Positions 14,025 to 30,694 of a stretch of DNA of 64,000 nucleotides are shown here, in pieces. Position 1 is the first letter of the stretch, and the number at the start of each line of letters is the position of its first letter. The stretch spans positions 1-64,000 of the forward strand of contig RWJK01001982.1 in the NCBI GenBank assembly GCA_004335835.1, written 5' to 3'. Below the pieces are notes generated by a model. That model saw only the letters and a list, made by a program, of their open reading frames with translations, was not told the DNA's origin and did not search any database. The DNA comes from Scenedesmus sp. ARA3. Its lineage: Eukaryota; Chlorophyta; Chlorophyceae; Sphaeropleales; Scenedesmaceae. The position numbers were made by a program, and so were the translations under genes.

Positions 14025-17000
14025 CGGCGAGCTTGAGCAACCTCATGGTGCTGCGGGAGCAGAGTGACAGCAGCAGCATGTCAGCCGGCATGCTGGCCGT
14101 CGAGGGTCAGCGCAGCCCATCGTTTGACTTGCGCGGCAGGGCCGGCAATGCGTTTAGCATCTCGCGCGGGCAGCTGCTGCAGCAGCAGCAACTGATCAGC
14201 CAGGTCGCTGGCCAGACGCCGTCCTTCAGCGTAGCTAGCAGCCGCAGCAGCGCGCTCAGCATGCAAGGCGGCAACACCAGCGAGCCAAACAGCAGCATCC
14301 GCAGCTTCCTGGCAAGCTTGCGCAGCCGTATGCATTCTGGGGACAGCTTGACCGGCCTCGTGGTCCCTCAGCGCAGCTGCAACAGCTTCACAGGTGGCGC
14401 AGGCGGCGCTGCAGCAGTGTCTGCAAGTGAGATCCAGCAGCTCTCAGGGGCGAGTGATCCGGTCCAAGGCCGCAGCAGCAACTTGTCACTGTCTGTGCCG
14501 CGCAATCGGACAAGCGGCACGATGATTAGCGGGCTGACAGCAACTGGAGGGCCGCAAGCTGCTGTAGAGGGGCAGCAGCAGGGCTCTGCGAGTCGGTTCT
14601 GGTCTGCAATTGGGTTTGCGGCTAGCGGCGACAACAGCAAGAGCAGTAGGCTGGCGGATGGGAAGAGTATTCGCGGGCTGCGTGTGCGCATGGGTGTGGC
14701 TAGCGGCTACGTGCCGCGCAACACCAACATCGCGCGCTGCGCGCTGTTTGAGCTCGCAAAAGGTGAGCGCCAGGCGCGCCAAAAGAAGCACAGCAGCATG
14801 TAGAGGCTCTGCCTGCCTGAGCATCAGGCTCTGAGCACGCATGTGTGCTGTACAGCAGGCTGAGGTTGTCTGTCACACATGCTGTCTGCTTGCCTGCAAT
14901 CGGGTCATCGACAACACACTGCTGCTACTGCTGCTGCTGCTGTCCCCTGCAGCCGTGTCCGACATGGCCAACGGCGGCCAGGTGCTGCTGGACGCGTGCT
15001 GCTTTGCTGACGTGCGCAACCGGCTCACCGAGCTGGGCACCGTTGACCACAAGGGCTACAATGATAAGCTGCTGGCATCTGCTACCAAGGCAGCCATGCA
15101 GCAGCACACCAGCTGCCTGTTCAACCTGCTGGGGTGCGTGCGCGTGTCAGCGGAATGGCTGTGTACGTTGCTGCTATGTGTGTGCTTGCTGTTGCGGTTG
15201 GCTGCAGTGTAAAGGCACCTTTATTTCAGCACACCAGCTGCCCCACTGGAGATGGACACACAACTGCTTCGCCACCTAACCTGCCTTGCTGTGTGCTCTG
15301 CTACCTTCCTTCTGTTTCCGTTGCCTGCGCAGCTGCCTCAGAGGCATTGTGGGCAAGCCGCGTGAAGCTGCCCCGCTGGAGACGGATGCCCTCGTCCTAG
15401 ACATGGGCGAATACTACCAGCCTAGCCTCGGCCCTATCATCCCCTCAGCCAGCGGAGAGCTGGCCAATACAGCAGTGGACCTCAGCCCTTCAGCGCTAGA
15501 TGTGGATGACGCAGCAGTGGCAGCAGCCGCGGGCGCCATGGTGCGCAGCCCTGCGCCTGCCTTCCAGTTGCAGCTGTACAGCGTGCTGCCGCGCTGCCTG
15601 CAGGCGAATGCCAAGGTGTGGATGGGGCAGCTGACGTTCCGGGAGCCCACGCAGCAGACGCGCGTCGGCTACTTCTGCGCTCCAGGTGCGGCACATATCA
15701 TGTATCTATATGATTTAGATGCTTTCTAACTAGCTGACGTTGCGGGAGCCCATGCGGCAGACGTGCGTCGGCTACTTCTGTGCGCATGGTGCGGCATAAT
15801 GTGACAATCGTTTTGTGTTATAACATGTTTTGTGACAAGCTGTTTGCGCCTATTTGAGAAGGGACTGTGATGGTGGTGTGCATGCACGTGCACGTGGGCA
15901 AGACCACACATGCAGAAAGATATCTGCTAGAGAATGTTTGGCAGAAACGGTGTGAATGGAGGTGTGCAAACCTGGCTGCCGGCAAACCAGGGTAGAGCAG
16001 GGTTGTTGAAAGATGAAAGTGATGTGTCTTCTCCTGGAAACTGTGCCGTACTGCTTTATACTGCTGCTCAATGCTTGTACCGCGCTGCGCTGCTGCGGGC
16101 GCTGGCATGGCTGACCTGAGCAGCCAGCAGCAGTCCCTTGGGCTGGACATTATGCACCCTTCTTCCACTCGTATGTACTGCTTTGTACCGCGCTGTACTG
16201 CTGCAGGTGCTGGCGTGGCTGACCTCAGCAGCCAGCAGCAGTCCCTTGGGCTGGACATTGCGCTCACTTCTTTCACTTCACAGAGTTCACTGTCATATTG
16301 CTCTTTCAACGCTGCGCTGCTGCAGGCGCTGGCGTGGCTGACCTCAGCAGCCAGCAGCAGTCGCCTGAGCTGGAGCGGCCGCCGCTGCCACCCGTGACGA
16401 TGGTGTTTGCGGCCGTGGAGGGCGGCCGCGCGCTGCTGCGGCGGCGGCAGGACGCGGGCCTGCTGGTGCACGCTGTGATCGGGCGGCTGATGCAGGTGCG
16501 GGCTGGTTGGGTTTAGTTTGGGGTAGGAAGCAGCATGGCGTGTCACTTGTGTTACATGGCGGCAGGATGCGGGCCTGCTGGTGCACACGGTGATCGGGCG
16601 GCTGATGCAGGTGCGGGAAATAAGGTTAATTTTTAGTAGGAAGCAGCATGGTGTCGCTTGCGTTGCCTGGTGACGGGACACGGGGCTGCTGGTGCACACA
16701 GGCATCGGGCGACTGATGCAGGTGCCGGGTGGTTTGCTTGGGCTGCCGAGGTTGTGGCGGGCTGTTGTTGAGGTGTTGGCGCTGTTCCTGCAGCGTCATC
16801 CTGCGCACTGCCTGGTGCATTGTAATTTTACTACATGCATGGCTGCTAAACATCATGGCTGATTTTGCTGCTGCTGTCGGCTCGCAAACACCCTATGTAG
16901 GTGGCGCTGCCGTAGGCGGGATGGCTGGCCTGACGGCTAGTCGTACCACCGCATCTGCTGTAGTCATTGTTCCAACCGCTGCTGCTGCTGTTTGTTGTGC

Positions 17001-18130
17001 TGCAGGTGGCGCTGCTGGCGCTGCCGGAGCGTGACGCGCGGCCTGACGGCTACGTGTGCCGTGAGCAGGAGGGTGGGCTCAAGTTCATGGCCGCCTTCAG
17101 GGACAGCGCCCGGGCGGTGGAGTGGTGCTTGCTGGTGCAGGTGCGGGGTGGCGGTGGGGGCATATGAGCAGCAAGAGTTCTGTCTGTTGTTCAACTGCAG
17201 ACAGTACACTACACTTGACTGCAACATGCATGCCCTTTGATGGTGCAGCAACCACTTGATGCGGCCAATGCTAATACAACACTCGCCCGCTGCTGCCGCA
17301 GGAGCTGCTCTCTGCCAATCTCTGCAATCTGTGCGGTTCATGTGATCAAAAATGTTCATGCGTGCTGCTGCCACAGGAGCTGCTGTCTGCCGTGCCGTGG
17401 CCCAACGATGTGCTGGAGGACTACGCGCCAGTGGCAGCAGAGGCGCTGGGCAGCAGCAGCAGCAGCAGCAGCAGCAGGGGCCCTGTGCTGCGCATGGGGC
17501 TGGCTGAGGGCACGCCGCACTCCATCCTGCCCGATCACTTGGTGAGCATGCGACACATCGCAGCAGACATCCTTTGTGAAAGGGCTAGTTTGTTGTGGGC
17601 TTCCGTACCAGTCTGCAGCAGACAGCTTAGCGCACACCACACTCCATCCTGCCCGATCACTTGGTGAGTGGTTGCAGCACGGCGCGGCACGTGGCACGTG
17701 GCCTGTTGAGCCGAGCAGCGGCACGTGGCACGTGGCCTGTTGAGCCGAGCAGCGGCACGTGGCACGTGGCCTGTTGAGCCCAGCAGCGGCACGTGGCACG
17801 TGGCCTGTTGACCCGAGCAGCGGCACGTGGCACGTGGCCTGTTGAGCCGAGCAGCGGTGGCAACCGGGCAATCCTTTGAGTTGTCATTTGAGCTAGCTGC
17901 CGCCAGCGCCGTGCAGATGTGGAAATCACGAGAGCCAGCTGCTGTGAATGAGGCCGATTGCAGCCGATTACAGAGGTGTGTGCAAGTGACTGATGTGCTG
18001 CTGTTGTTGCAGGGCCGCGCGGACTACCACGGGCCGTCCGTCAACCTGGCGGCGCGCATGATGGATGCTGCTGCGCATGGCGGGCTCATCGTGACCAGCG
18101 CTGAGCTGGCCGACAGGATCTTCTGGTGGG

Positions 18131-18161
<31 letters not shown>

Positions 18162-20218
18162 ATTGGCACGCCGTGCTAGATGTTGTTGGCTACTCTGCAA
18201 TGGGGTTGCCTCTGGCTCCTTTGTTAATAGCATAACATAATCCTTGGTAGCTTTGAGGATTAAACACCGCGGCCCAGCCTGCGGCGTCATCCGCTGTTGG
18301 AATGCACTGCGCATGCGTGTGGCGGCGTGTATGTGTGTTTGTCTCTGAGCCTCCGGCACATGCAGCTGTTGCTGACAGGCTCGTGATGTTGCCCCTGCTG
18401 CTGCTGCTGCTGCTGCTTGTTGGCATGCTGCCATTGTTGCCTGTGCATTTGCCTGTGCAGCACGTGGCGCTTTGAGGCAGAGCTAGGGCTGTATGACCCC
18501 CCAGACCAGACAGCAGCAGCAGCAGCAGCAGCCGAAGGGCAGCAGCAGCCTGAGCAGCAGCAAGGGGAGGCTCATGCTGCAAGTGCTGCTGCTGACAGCA
18601 ATGTTGCAGCAGTGGCGTCTCTCGCTGATCAAGAAGTGGCAGGCATGCCGCAGCAGCAGCAGCAGCAGCAGCAGCACATGAGCGGTGACTTGCCGTCGTT
18701 TGATTCGCCGCTGGAGCAGCGCATGGAGCAGCTGCAGGGGCAGCTGCAGCTGCTGCAGCAGCAGCAGCAGCCGCCGGCTGCAGCAGACGGCAGCAGCTGC
18801 TCAGTCAGCTTCCTGCTACCTTCTGTAAGCGAAGGCATTGGCGCTGCGGGCGGCGCAGAGACGCCTCACATGGCTTCGCCTGTGGGGTCTGCAGTAGCAG
18901 CATCTGCTGGCGCGGCATCTGGGGGCTTGGCGTCTGCTGGTGTTGGCTCTGGTGTGATGCCAGCACTGGGCCCGCAGGGCAGCCATGGTGGCGGCATGAA
19001 GCCCTCAAGCTCGAGGAGGGATCTGCTCAAGGAGCTCATGCAGCGCAGTGAGTGCCTTTTGTGATGTTCGCTTTGCAGAGCTGTGGTGTGTTGCGGGCAG
19101 CTGCAGTTGGGAAGCGTCTGTGGATGACCAAGCAGAGCTGCAAGCATGTGTTGTGTGTGTGTGTGTGCGTGCGTGTGATCTTCATGGCCTGTTTTGTGTC
19201 AGCTGAGGCGTGGGAGGCGCTGGGCCCGCTGGGCAGCCATGGCGGCGGCATGACGCCCTCAAGCTCGAGGAGGGATCTGATCAAGGAGCTCATGCAGCGC
19301 AGTGAGTGCCGCTGCTGCTGCTGCTGCTGCTGCTTCTCAGCGTGTTGCGGAGTGCCGTAGCAGCCCAGCGTGTAGCAGCCCAGTCGCTGCAGAGCTGCAG
19401 TCGTGCTGTGCGTTGGTAGATGCACATTCTGTGTGTGCCATCCATCCAGCATGGCTTTGAAGTCTCGCGTTGCGTGTGACAGGGTATGTGCTTGATGCAA
19501 GTGTAAGGCACGCTTCTCGCAGCAGCACATCTACTGCCAATGCTTGTGGCTGAGACTGATTGCCTGACTGCCTGCCTGCCTGCCTGCCTTGCTGCTCCCC
19601 GCAGGCTTGAGGATGCGCCCAAGTACCAGCTGTGCCGCCAATACCTGTTGCTGACGCTGCTGCTCGCGCCCATTGCTGAATCCGATTGTCTGCCTGCCTG
19701 CCTTGCTGCGTGCTGCTCCCCGCAGGCATGATGCTGCAGGACGCGCCAGAGTACCAGCTGCGCCGCACCCTCGTCAGCTGCAGCCACATCGGCACCTACG
19801 CCTTCAAAGGCTGCGGCGCCCTCGACATGGTCGCATTCTCCACGGACGCGCCACATCATCAGCTGCTGCCGCAGCGCTCCCAGCTGCGCAGCAGCGGCAA
19901 GGGCGTGCTGCTGCTGCAGAAGGACGGCCCTGTAGTGGGCTTGCAAGACTGCCCCATACTGCTACCTCAGGTGCTGCCGGCACTGCGGCAGGCCTGGGCA
20001 GCAGTAGCGAAGAAGGCAGCACCTGTGGAGCATGCGCGCGTGCTGCGCAAGCAAGTCACCAGCCCGAGCTTTGACATGTTCCGGCTGCCGCCCGACATGC
20101 GGAGGAGTATAGGAGGAGGCTTAGGCAATGCAGCCGGGCTGGCCGGCAGTGGCAGCAGCAGCTTCCGGCGGCGGTCGATGAGCTTGATGCGCAGCAGCCT
20201 GGGCGGCAGCAATCACAA

Positions 20219-20257
<39 letters not shown>

Positions 20258-20921
20258 GGGAGGAGGAGGTATCAGCGGCAGCAGTGCACCGCTGCCGCTT
20301 GGCAGCAGCAGCGGCGGCACGCTGCCGCGGCCGGCATACCTGTACCGGGGTTCGCTTCCTGCCGGCAGCAGCGGGCTTGCGAGCCTTGAGCGAAGTAAGG
20401 CAGTAGATGGCTTGCGTAGCCTTGCGGAGGGCCTGCAGCAGCTGCTGCAGGGGCGCAGCAGCGGCAGTGGGGGCCAGGAGGGCTCCAACAGGGGCAGCAG
20501 CAGAGCAGAGGGCTCGCAGCCGCAGACGCCTGTTGCTGCGGCGCGCAGCGCGCCGCTGCCGGCTGTGGATGCTGCTGCTGCTGCTGCTGCTGCCAGGGGC
20601 GGCCGGCAGGCTGGCAGCCCGCAGCAGCAGCAGCAGCAGCAGCGGGATGTTGAGCTGGCAGATCAGCTGCAGCTACAGCAGCTGCTTGTTGTCGGCGAGC
20701 CTGCTGCTGCAGTAGCAGCTGCAAGACCCACATCAGTCAGGGCCAATGGTGCTGGCACGGGTGTGTTACGAGCAGGAGCGGGCCCAGCTGCTGCGCCAAA
20801 GCAGCAGCTGAAGCTGCAGCAGGAGCAACAGCAGCAGCAACAGCAGCAGCAGCAGCAGCAGCAGGGGTCGAATGGCGCCAGCCGCAATGATGCAGCAGGC
20901 GCTCATGATGTCAGTGGTTAG
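5718..20921 (+). CDS. LRR receptor-like protein with transmembrane helix and tandem class III cyclase domains
   Basis: Seventeen exons: 5718-5968, 6152-6504, 7106-7499, 7941-8081, 8803-8976, 9173-9677, 10571-10844, 12634-12800, 13625-14762, 14953-15133, 15333-15685, 16326-16495, 17006-17140, 17377-17541, 18013-18125, 18461-19047, 19726-20921. Phases match throughout: 2098 residues. Domains: signal peptide (about 1-40); Cys-rich LRR cap (YCSWNGVSC); about ten plant-type LRRs (about 175-480, LDLSNNWLNGTIP); juxtamembrane region; membrane helix 632-656; first cyclase domain from 686 (VTDIECFS, Asp692; EQEGDSW, Asp735), broken by a Ser/Gln/Ala-rich insert of about 330 residues and resuming at RVRMGVASG; second cyclase domain from about 1333 to 1505 (VNLAAR, Asn1478, Arg1482); a long low-complexity tail. 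It probably senses an extracellular ligand and makes cAMP inside. The ATG at 5724 is an equally good start. Most introns contain partial exon copies. Confidence 0.85.
8160..8510 (+). repeat. Three echoes of the 3' end of LRR-cyclase exon 4
   Basis: Copies of the segment encoding YSLPVLGYLNLANNR followed by a donor-like GT occur at about 8163-8218, 8335-8387 and 8455-8505, downstream of the real exon end at 8081. The last copy is the most diverged. Confidence 0.85.
9775..9945 (+). repeat. Echo of the 3' end of LRR-cyclase exon 6
   Basis: The block encoding QQTWDIDPSYYQFRPCRCLE plus its GTGAGCACGCAT donor is repeated almost exactly 244 bases downstream. A more degenerate third copy may lie at 10085-10170. 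Confidence 0.85.
10318..10540 (+). repeat. Two echoes of the 5' end of LRR-cyclase exon 7
   Basis: CTGCAG followed by the GFRAVWLSNGTRLTCEAMP coding block is found at 10315-10400 and, shorter and with AACAAG in place of AGCAAT, at 10453-10530. Both precede the full exon that starts at 10571. Each copy keeps an acceptor. Confidence 0.85.
10700..12065 (+). repeat. 240-bp tandem array: exon 7 3' part plus donor, about six copies
   Basis: The first copy belongs to exon 7 (membrane helix end, juxtamembrane, start of the cyclase domain). Donors after the TDIECFS block recur at 10845, 11085, 11325, 11566, 11807 and 12059, so the period is 240-252 bp. Copies 2, 4 and 5 are nearly identical to copy 1; copies 3 and 6 lack the FVWLRMTVQLRPRW block. 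All later copies lie in the intron before exon 8. Confidence 0.9.
12228..12633 (+). repeat. Echoes of exon 8 5' end, each preceded by a CTG tract
   Basis: Three upstream copies of the ELMTINAPLATRFLGIHNALL coding block lie at about 12266-12305, 12366-12420 and 12526-12585; the functional copy starts at 12634. Each copy is preceded by a CTG run and CCAACAG. The longest run, 12426-12515, is 30 uninterrupted CTG units. Confidence 0.88.
12870..12960 (+). repeat. Echo of exon 8 3' end
   Basis: A diverged copy of the GDSWSVAFHTAVDAVAFCLQ block ends in CTGCAG and GTGAGC, 140-150 bases after the real exon end at 12800. Confidence 0.7.
13130..13624 (+). repeat. Four echoes of exon 9 5' end
   Basis: GCAG followed by the VQQCLAKTNWPSVAGY block is seen at about 13140 (degenerate), 13236, 13380 and 13508, before the full exon at 13625. 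Spacing is about 95-145 bp. Acceptor AGs are kept. Confidence 0.85.
15725..15800 (+). repeat. Echo of exon 11 3' end
   Basis: A copy of the LTFREPTQQTRVGYFCAPG segment starts 40-50 bases after the real exon end at 15685. It carries several substitutions and its donor has decayed. Confidence 0.75.
16075..16325 (+). repeat. Two echoes of exon 12 5' end
   Basis: The GAGVADLSSQQQS block with its acceptor recurs at about 16090-16145 and 16206-16260; the real exon starts at 16326. Period about 118 bp. Confidence 0.85.
16555..16735 (+). repeat. Two echoes of exon 12 3' end
   Basis: The DAGLLVHAVIGRLMQ block plus donor is repeated at about 16563-16612 and 16677-16724, downstream of the exon end at 16495. 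Confidence 0.8.
17270..17670 (+). repeat. Short echoes on both sides of exon 14
   Basis: A copy of the exon 14 start (GCAG, then GAGCTGCTCTCTGCC) lies at about 17298-17316. A copy of its end (encoding HSILPDHL plus GTGAGT) lies at 17638-17670. The real exon is 17377-17541 between them. Confidence 0.7.
17686..17856 (+). repeat. 34-bp minisatellite, five copies, each with two CACGTG sites
   Basis: GCCTGTTGAGCC starts at 17701, 17735, 17769, 17803 (Gly-to-Cys-like base change in the last codon position, ACCC) and 17837, an exact 34-bp period. Every unit contains GGCACGTGGCACGTGG, so about ten palindromic CACGTG sites lie in one intron of the cyclase gene. Confidence 0.9.
19200..19650 (+). repeat. 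Echoes of exon 16 3' end and exon 17 5' end
   Basis: The LGPQGSHGGGMKPSSSRR block plus donor is copied at about 19205-19312, after the real end at 19047. A copy of the exon 17 start (CCCCGCAG, then LEDAPKYQLC) lies at about 19600-19640, before the real start at 19726. Confidence 0.82.
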
Positions 20922-22409
20922 GCAGTTGTGTGCTGCTGCTGCTGCTCCTGCTGCCCAGCTGTTGAGGGTGCTGAGGTGTCATCATTGCCACTGCCCGGTA
21001 GCCTGCCAGTGGTGCTGCATTGGCCATCCATGCAGCAGCACTTGGCTGGGCTGTTACTGCCAGCTGATGGCAGCAAAGGTTGGGTTGATTTGTACTGACA
21101 GTGCTGCAACAGTCAGTGCAACGCACGGGCATCAAGTGACATGGCTGCAATGCATGCGTGCCGCCACCCGGCTCGACTTGAGCTGCAGAGGCGATGCCGC
21201 GGTACAGTACTTGACTTCCTTCTTTCGTCTTCGTTGACTTTCTCCCTGCTTGTGGCGAGGCTGCAAAGAGTGCAGCTGCCTATGCTCAGCTGGCAGTGGC
21301 ACTGGTTGCAAGTTGTTCTGACTTTCTTTCTGCTTTGGCGAGGCTGCGGAGAGAGCAGCTTGTCATGCCAATGCCCAGCTGGCAATGGCTCTGCATGGTA
21401 GTTTGTTTGGTGGTCTGCTTTGCCGCCTGATGTGCTGCCTTGCCCCGTGCAGCAAGTGAAGCCGAACATGCGGTGCTGTAGCTGCTCCTCAGCACCAGGA
21501 GGCGCTACTGCTTTGTTACCCTGGTTGACACCAGTTTGAATGCGATGACACCAGTTTGGCTGTCACGCTTGCAGCTGTGTAGTGATCTAACCCAGTTAGG
21601 GCCACACATACACATGCTGCCTGCTTTTCGTACTTTGGCGTACAGATGGGTTATCCGTTGCAACGCACATGATAGTTGTACGTTGTGTTACTGTCACATA
21701 TGTGGCACATCAAATGCTGAACAGCTTGTGTGTTGCTGTCTGTGTTGTGCTGGGCGCTGCTTAGGTTTTGCAGTTGCAGAAACAGGGCTGGGGTTGCAGC
21801 CGTGCTTGAGGTTTGCAGTGTGGTGGCAATGATTCCGCATGCAGTCATTGTTCAAGCATTAGAGTTCAGGGGCGTGCTGCAGCTGCTGCGCAGCAATGCA
21901 TGAAGGATCAGCAGGGGATGCGTGATGCTGGGGTACTGCTAGGGTACTCTACCAGTACTGGTACCACTAAAACGCTGCTAGAGCACTATCAGAGACTGCT
22001 GCGGTGCTTGTGGTGTGCGGCAGGCTTGCCAACAACCTTGGCCTGCAAGCCTGCCAACAAGAACATGCGGGTGCACACAAGACACATGCAGGTGATCCGC
22101 ACTGAGCAGCTGCATGCATCAGCAGCTGCGTGCGTTATCAACACATGTCAAGGATTTGAGCGATGTGTTGGGCTGTAGCTGTGTGTGCTGAGAACACTGG
22201 TGGTGGCTGTGGGGGTTTAGGGTTTGATTATGTGGCGTTGTGTGAGCTGCTACGGCTCGACTTAATGACAGCTGAAGTTTCCCGACTTGCTGCTGGCGCA
22301 TGCTGTGCCGTGGTGTGTGCTGCGCCCTTGCACACGCATGTGTGTTGAGTCACCTTCCATACACAATGGTGCTGACTAGCAGCAGCGGCAGCATGCTGTA
22401 GTTGCGCTC

Positions 22410-22458
<49 letters not shown>

Positions 22459-23559
22459 AAGTCTACAAAGGCATACACAGTTTATGCAGTTCTGTTGCAG
22501 AAAGAACACCTGGGCTGAGGGCTGTCGGCGTGGAGTTTCCTGCAAGGTTGGAAAGGGTAGCGCATGCTAGGCGGCAGTAGACTTCTGTGTTTCGTGTCTT
22601 GGCGTGCTGACGACACGCACCGTACTACGTAGTATGTATCGCTGTCTTGCGCTTTTAGCACTAGTGTGTAGCATGCAGTATCGAGGTGCTTGCCTGGCTG
22701 CCAGTGGCTGCATGTACAGTGTGGCGTCACTCTCTAAATGGTTGTGGTTGAAGCAAGGTTGAAGCTTTCAGTTGTGGTCGCACTGCTGGGGTGGAGTCAG
22801 CTGCAGCTACTTAGGCTGCTGGGTTTCTGCCGCCAGAATCTCTGTCACAAATGAACGAGAGAGGTTCAGAGTATGCTACTCTGAATGAGGTGTGGTGGGT
22901 TGTGCAGCTGTTGTGTGGGCGGCGCCAGGTGCAGCGGTGCGCAGTGATGTTGCGCAGCCAACAGTTGTTTTGGATGAAAGCTTTGGGTGTCTAGAGGCTT
23001 TGGGTATCTGGACGGTATCTAGACGGTATCAGCAGCAATGGCAGGCATGGTGGTTGGGTTGGAAGCTATGGGTAAAGTGCCATGTTGTGCATGACAGCCA
23101 TGTCAGACTGCTGCTGCTGCCGCTGCTGCTGTTGCATCCAGACGCCAGGTGGGCTTTAGCACTGTTGTTTTAAGAGAAGTCCAGCACATGGTGGTGTCTG
23201 ATCTGCAGTGTCAAGTATGCTGTTGAGCCACTGGCGCTTGGGTGGTGGTATTTACCATGTTGGGTTAGTCATGCCAGGGTACAAGCACAGGTTCAGGCGG
23301 CATGCCTGCTGTGCAAGCTGTGATGACCGAAGTAAGCAGCAATGTGTATGTTGTCAACATTCATGTTCATTGCCAGTTGTAGTGCAACTCTGTACACGGA
23401 TTGAGCTACTTGGTTCCAGCACAGCAACAGCACTCGCCACCTGTCACAGAGTGCAGTTGCTTTTGCAGCCGTGTGCGTCCAAGCAGCAATTAGAGTGTCT
23501 TCTGCACTCTGATACAAACTCCGCACGTAATAGGTCCTTACCGGGCTTCAGGAGGGGCC
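20922..23559. other. Intergenic region and 3' flank of the cyclase gene
   Basis: I see no exon with coding character here. It contains a tandem-like pair at about 21215-21395 (a GACTTTCT...GGCGAGGCTGC block repeated once) and a (CTG)15 tract at 22413-22457. I did not find a TGTAA signal close to the stop at 20921. Confidence 0.4.
22413..22457 (+). repeat. (CTG)15 microsatellite
   Basis: Fifteen uninterrupted CTG units between two genes, not next to any splice site I can support. Confidence 0.9.
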
Positions 23560-28964
<5,405 letters not shown>

Positions 28965-29061
28965 CAGTAGGGCTGTGACGGTAGGGTGGGGAGCATGTAG
29001 GGCTGGGGTGGGAGTGTTTGGGGCTGCGTATTGCAGATGTGTGGTATGGGCATGTGCGGCT

Positions 29062-29066
29062 TGTAA
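29062..29066 (+). terminator. Poly(A) signal of CDP-DAG synthase
   Basis: TGTAA, the green-algal poly(A) signal, 98 bases after the stop codon. Confidence 0.6.
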
Positions 29067-30544
29067 ATGCTTGGCTGCTCAGCTGGACTTTGCAGCGAGC
29101 TAGCTAGATATCCAGATAAAATTGCCGGGTTTCTGGCTTGTGTAGCTTGGTGGGCCAGTGCCGCCTGGCTGGTTTGATTGTGACTGTTGTGCATGTGGTG
29201 AGCGATGCTGAACCCAGTACAGATCAGGCGCTGATCAGTTGCGGGCGGACTTGCCGGCTGTGTGTCGTAGTAAGGGTTTGAATGTGCGAATCGTTTGGCT
29301 GTGGGGCCTAAATGCCATCATGCTACCGCCAGCGGTTGTGTGTTGCAGTTGGAGATTTCGGCAGCTGTTGTTTGTGTGCACAGCTGTGGCAACCTCCCCG
29401 GCTCTGGTAGTGTTTTAAAAGTTGCGTGGCTGGGCCCAGCATGTGCATTTGCATGGCTACTGCTAACCACGGTTGGCGCCAATGCAGCAGATCAATGACC
29501 GTCTTGTTTTTGATGTGTTGACGTAGGCAGGGATGAGCGCATCGTGCATTCAGGCAGCAACGTGTAGCTGGTATACAGTGACAGCAGGTGTTGCATTCGC
29601 AAGTGTATGCGTGGTTGGAGGTTGCAGCTTCAGCCTCATGATGGAACTCAGCTGTTTGGCATGTACATGGCAGCCTCTTTCCTTTCCACTTGCTGCCATG
29701 CTGAGCAACAGCAGGCCTTGTTGCAATTCTTCTCTTCTTGCTGCATTTAGCGTCTAGCTTGGGTGTGCCTGTCACAATGTTTCATGCCCTGTTCAATGGG
29801 TGCGGATGATGATGGGTGCGCGTGATTCATTATGCATGCTATCATAGCAGCAGATGGATCTTCCATTGTGCCAAGCAGCCAGCAAATCGCTCGTCATGAC
29901 AAATCTGATCAAGTTGTTGTAGCCGTATTACTGCTGCTGCTCAGCACTGCCACTAGCAGTCTTGCGACTGCGCCAGGCTAACAGACGTGACGTGTTGGCT
30001 GGATTTAGTGCTTGTAGCTACCTGTGTGTGGGGCCGGCAGCGGCAGCGGAGGTGTTGTTGAGCATGCTGCCTGCAGCAGCAGCCACCTCCAATTGAGTGG
30101 CGCATTCTGCAGCTATAGCTAGTGTAACAACATTTGCTTGTTGCATAATAATCTGGAGGTCTCGTAAGCAGGAAGCAGGGTTGGAACTCTTGATAGCAGG
30201 ACGTGTGCTGCTGCCTCGAATGCGGTGCTGATCAGCCAGCGGTATGTTGACAACGCTGCACACCACGTGTAGCTCCAGTTGGCCTCGCAACCACCAACCA
30301 GGTCCGGTGCTTGATGCCGTCACGGGCACCAGGGTTTAGGCAACCTAGAGCAGTGACTGTTGTAGCTGGGCTGCCATGCCAGCATGTCTTGAAAAATTTT
30401 ACACACATACACCGTCGGACGTTGACATCAACTGTACCATTACCCTGTCATCATCATGTTACGAACGGCTTGAAGCCGCCAGCCTGCAACCACCACCCCA
30501 GACATCGTCAGAAACAAAACGCAACACCATGTCAGACGGTTCAG

Positions 30545-30694
30545 TCATGGCAAGTAAAATGCGCAGTTTTTCAGCGCAACCCGCAGCCTTCTTTGCTCTG
30601 CATACATAGCTTCCCTCAAATCAGAGCTGTCAGGACACTCCAAAACAAAGTGGGACAAAGTATCAGTAGCAGAGCTACACGCAGGCCCAATACC
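30545..30694 (-). mobile_element. Decayed non-LTR retrotransposon fragment (RT-associated zinc-finger tail)
   Basis: A 50-codon open segment reads ...ACSSATDTLSHFVLECPDSS... and then LREAMYAEQRRLR before a stop. The C...H...ECP...LRE layout resembles the zinc-finger tail found after reverse transcriptase in LINE proteins. The frame breaks at a TAG just upstream, and further upstream I find no reverse transcriptase motif, so this is a 5'-truncated, mutated copy. The assignment rests on motif resemblance only. Confidence 0.45.

Noticed and set aside
20922..23559. Several frames of 60-135 codons on both strands
   Set aside because: No matching splice partners, no domains, and composition like the surrounding non-coding DNA.
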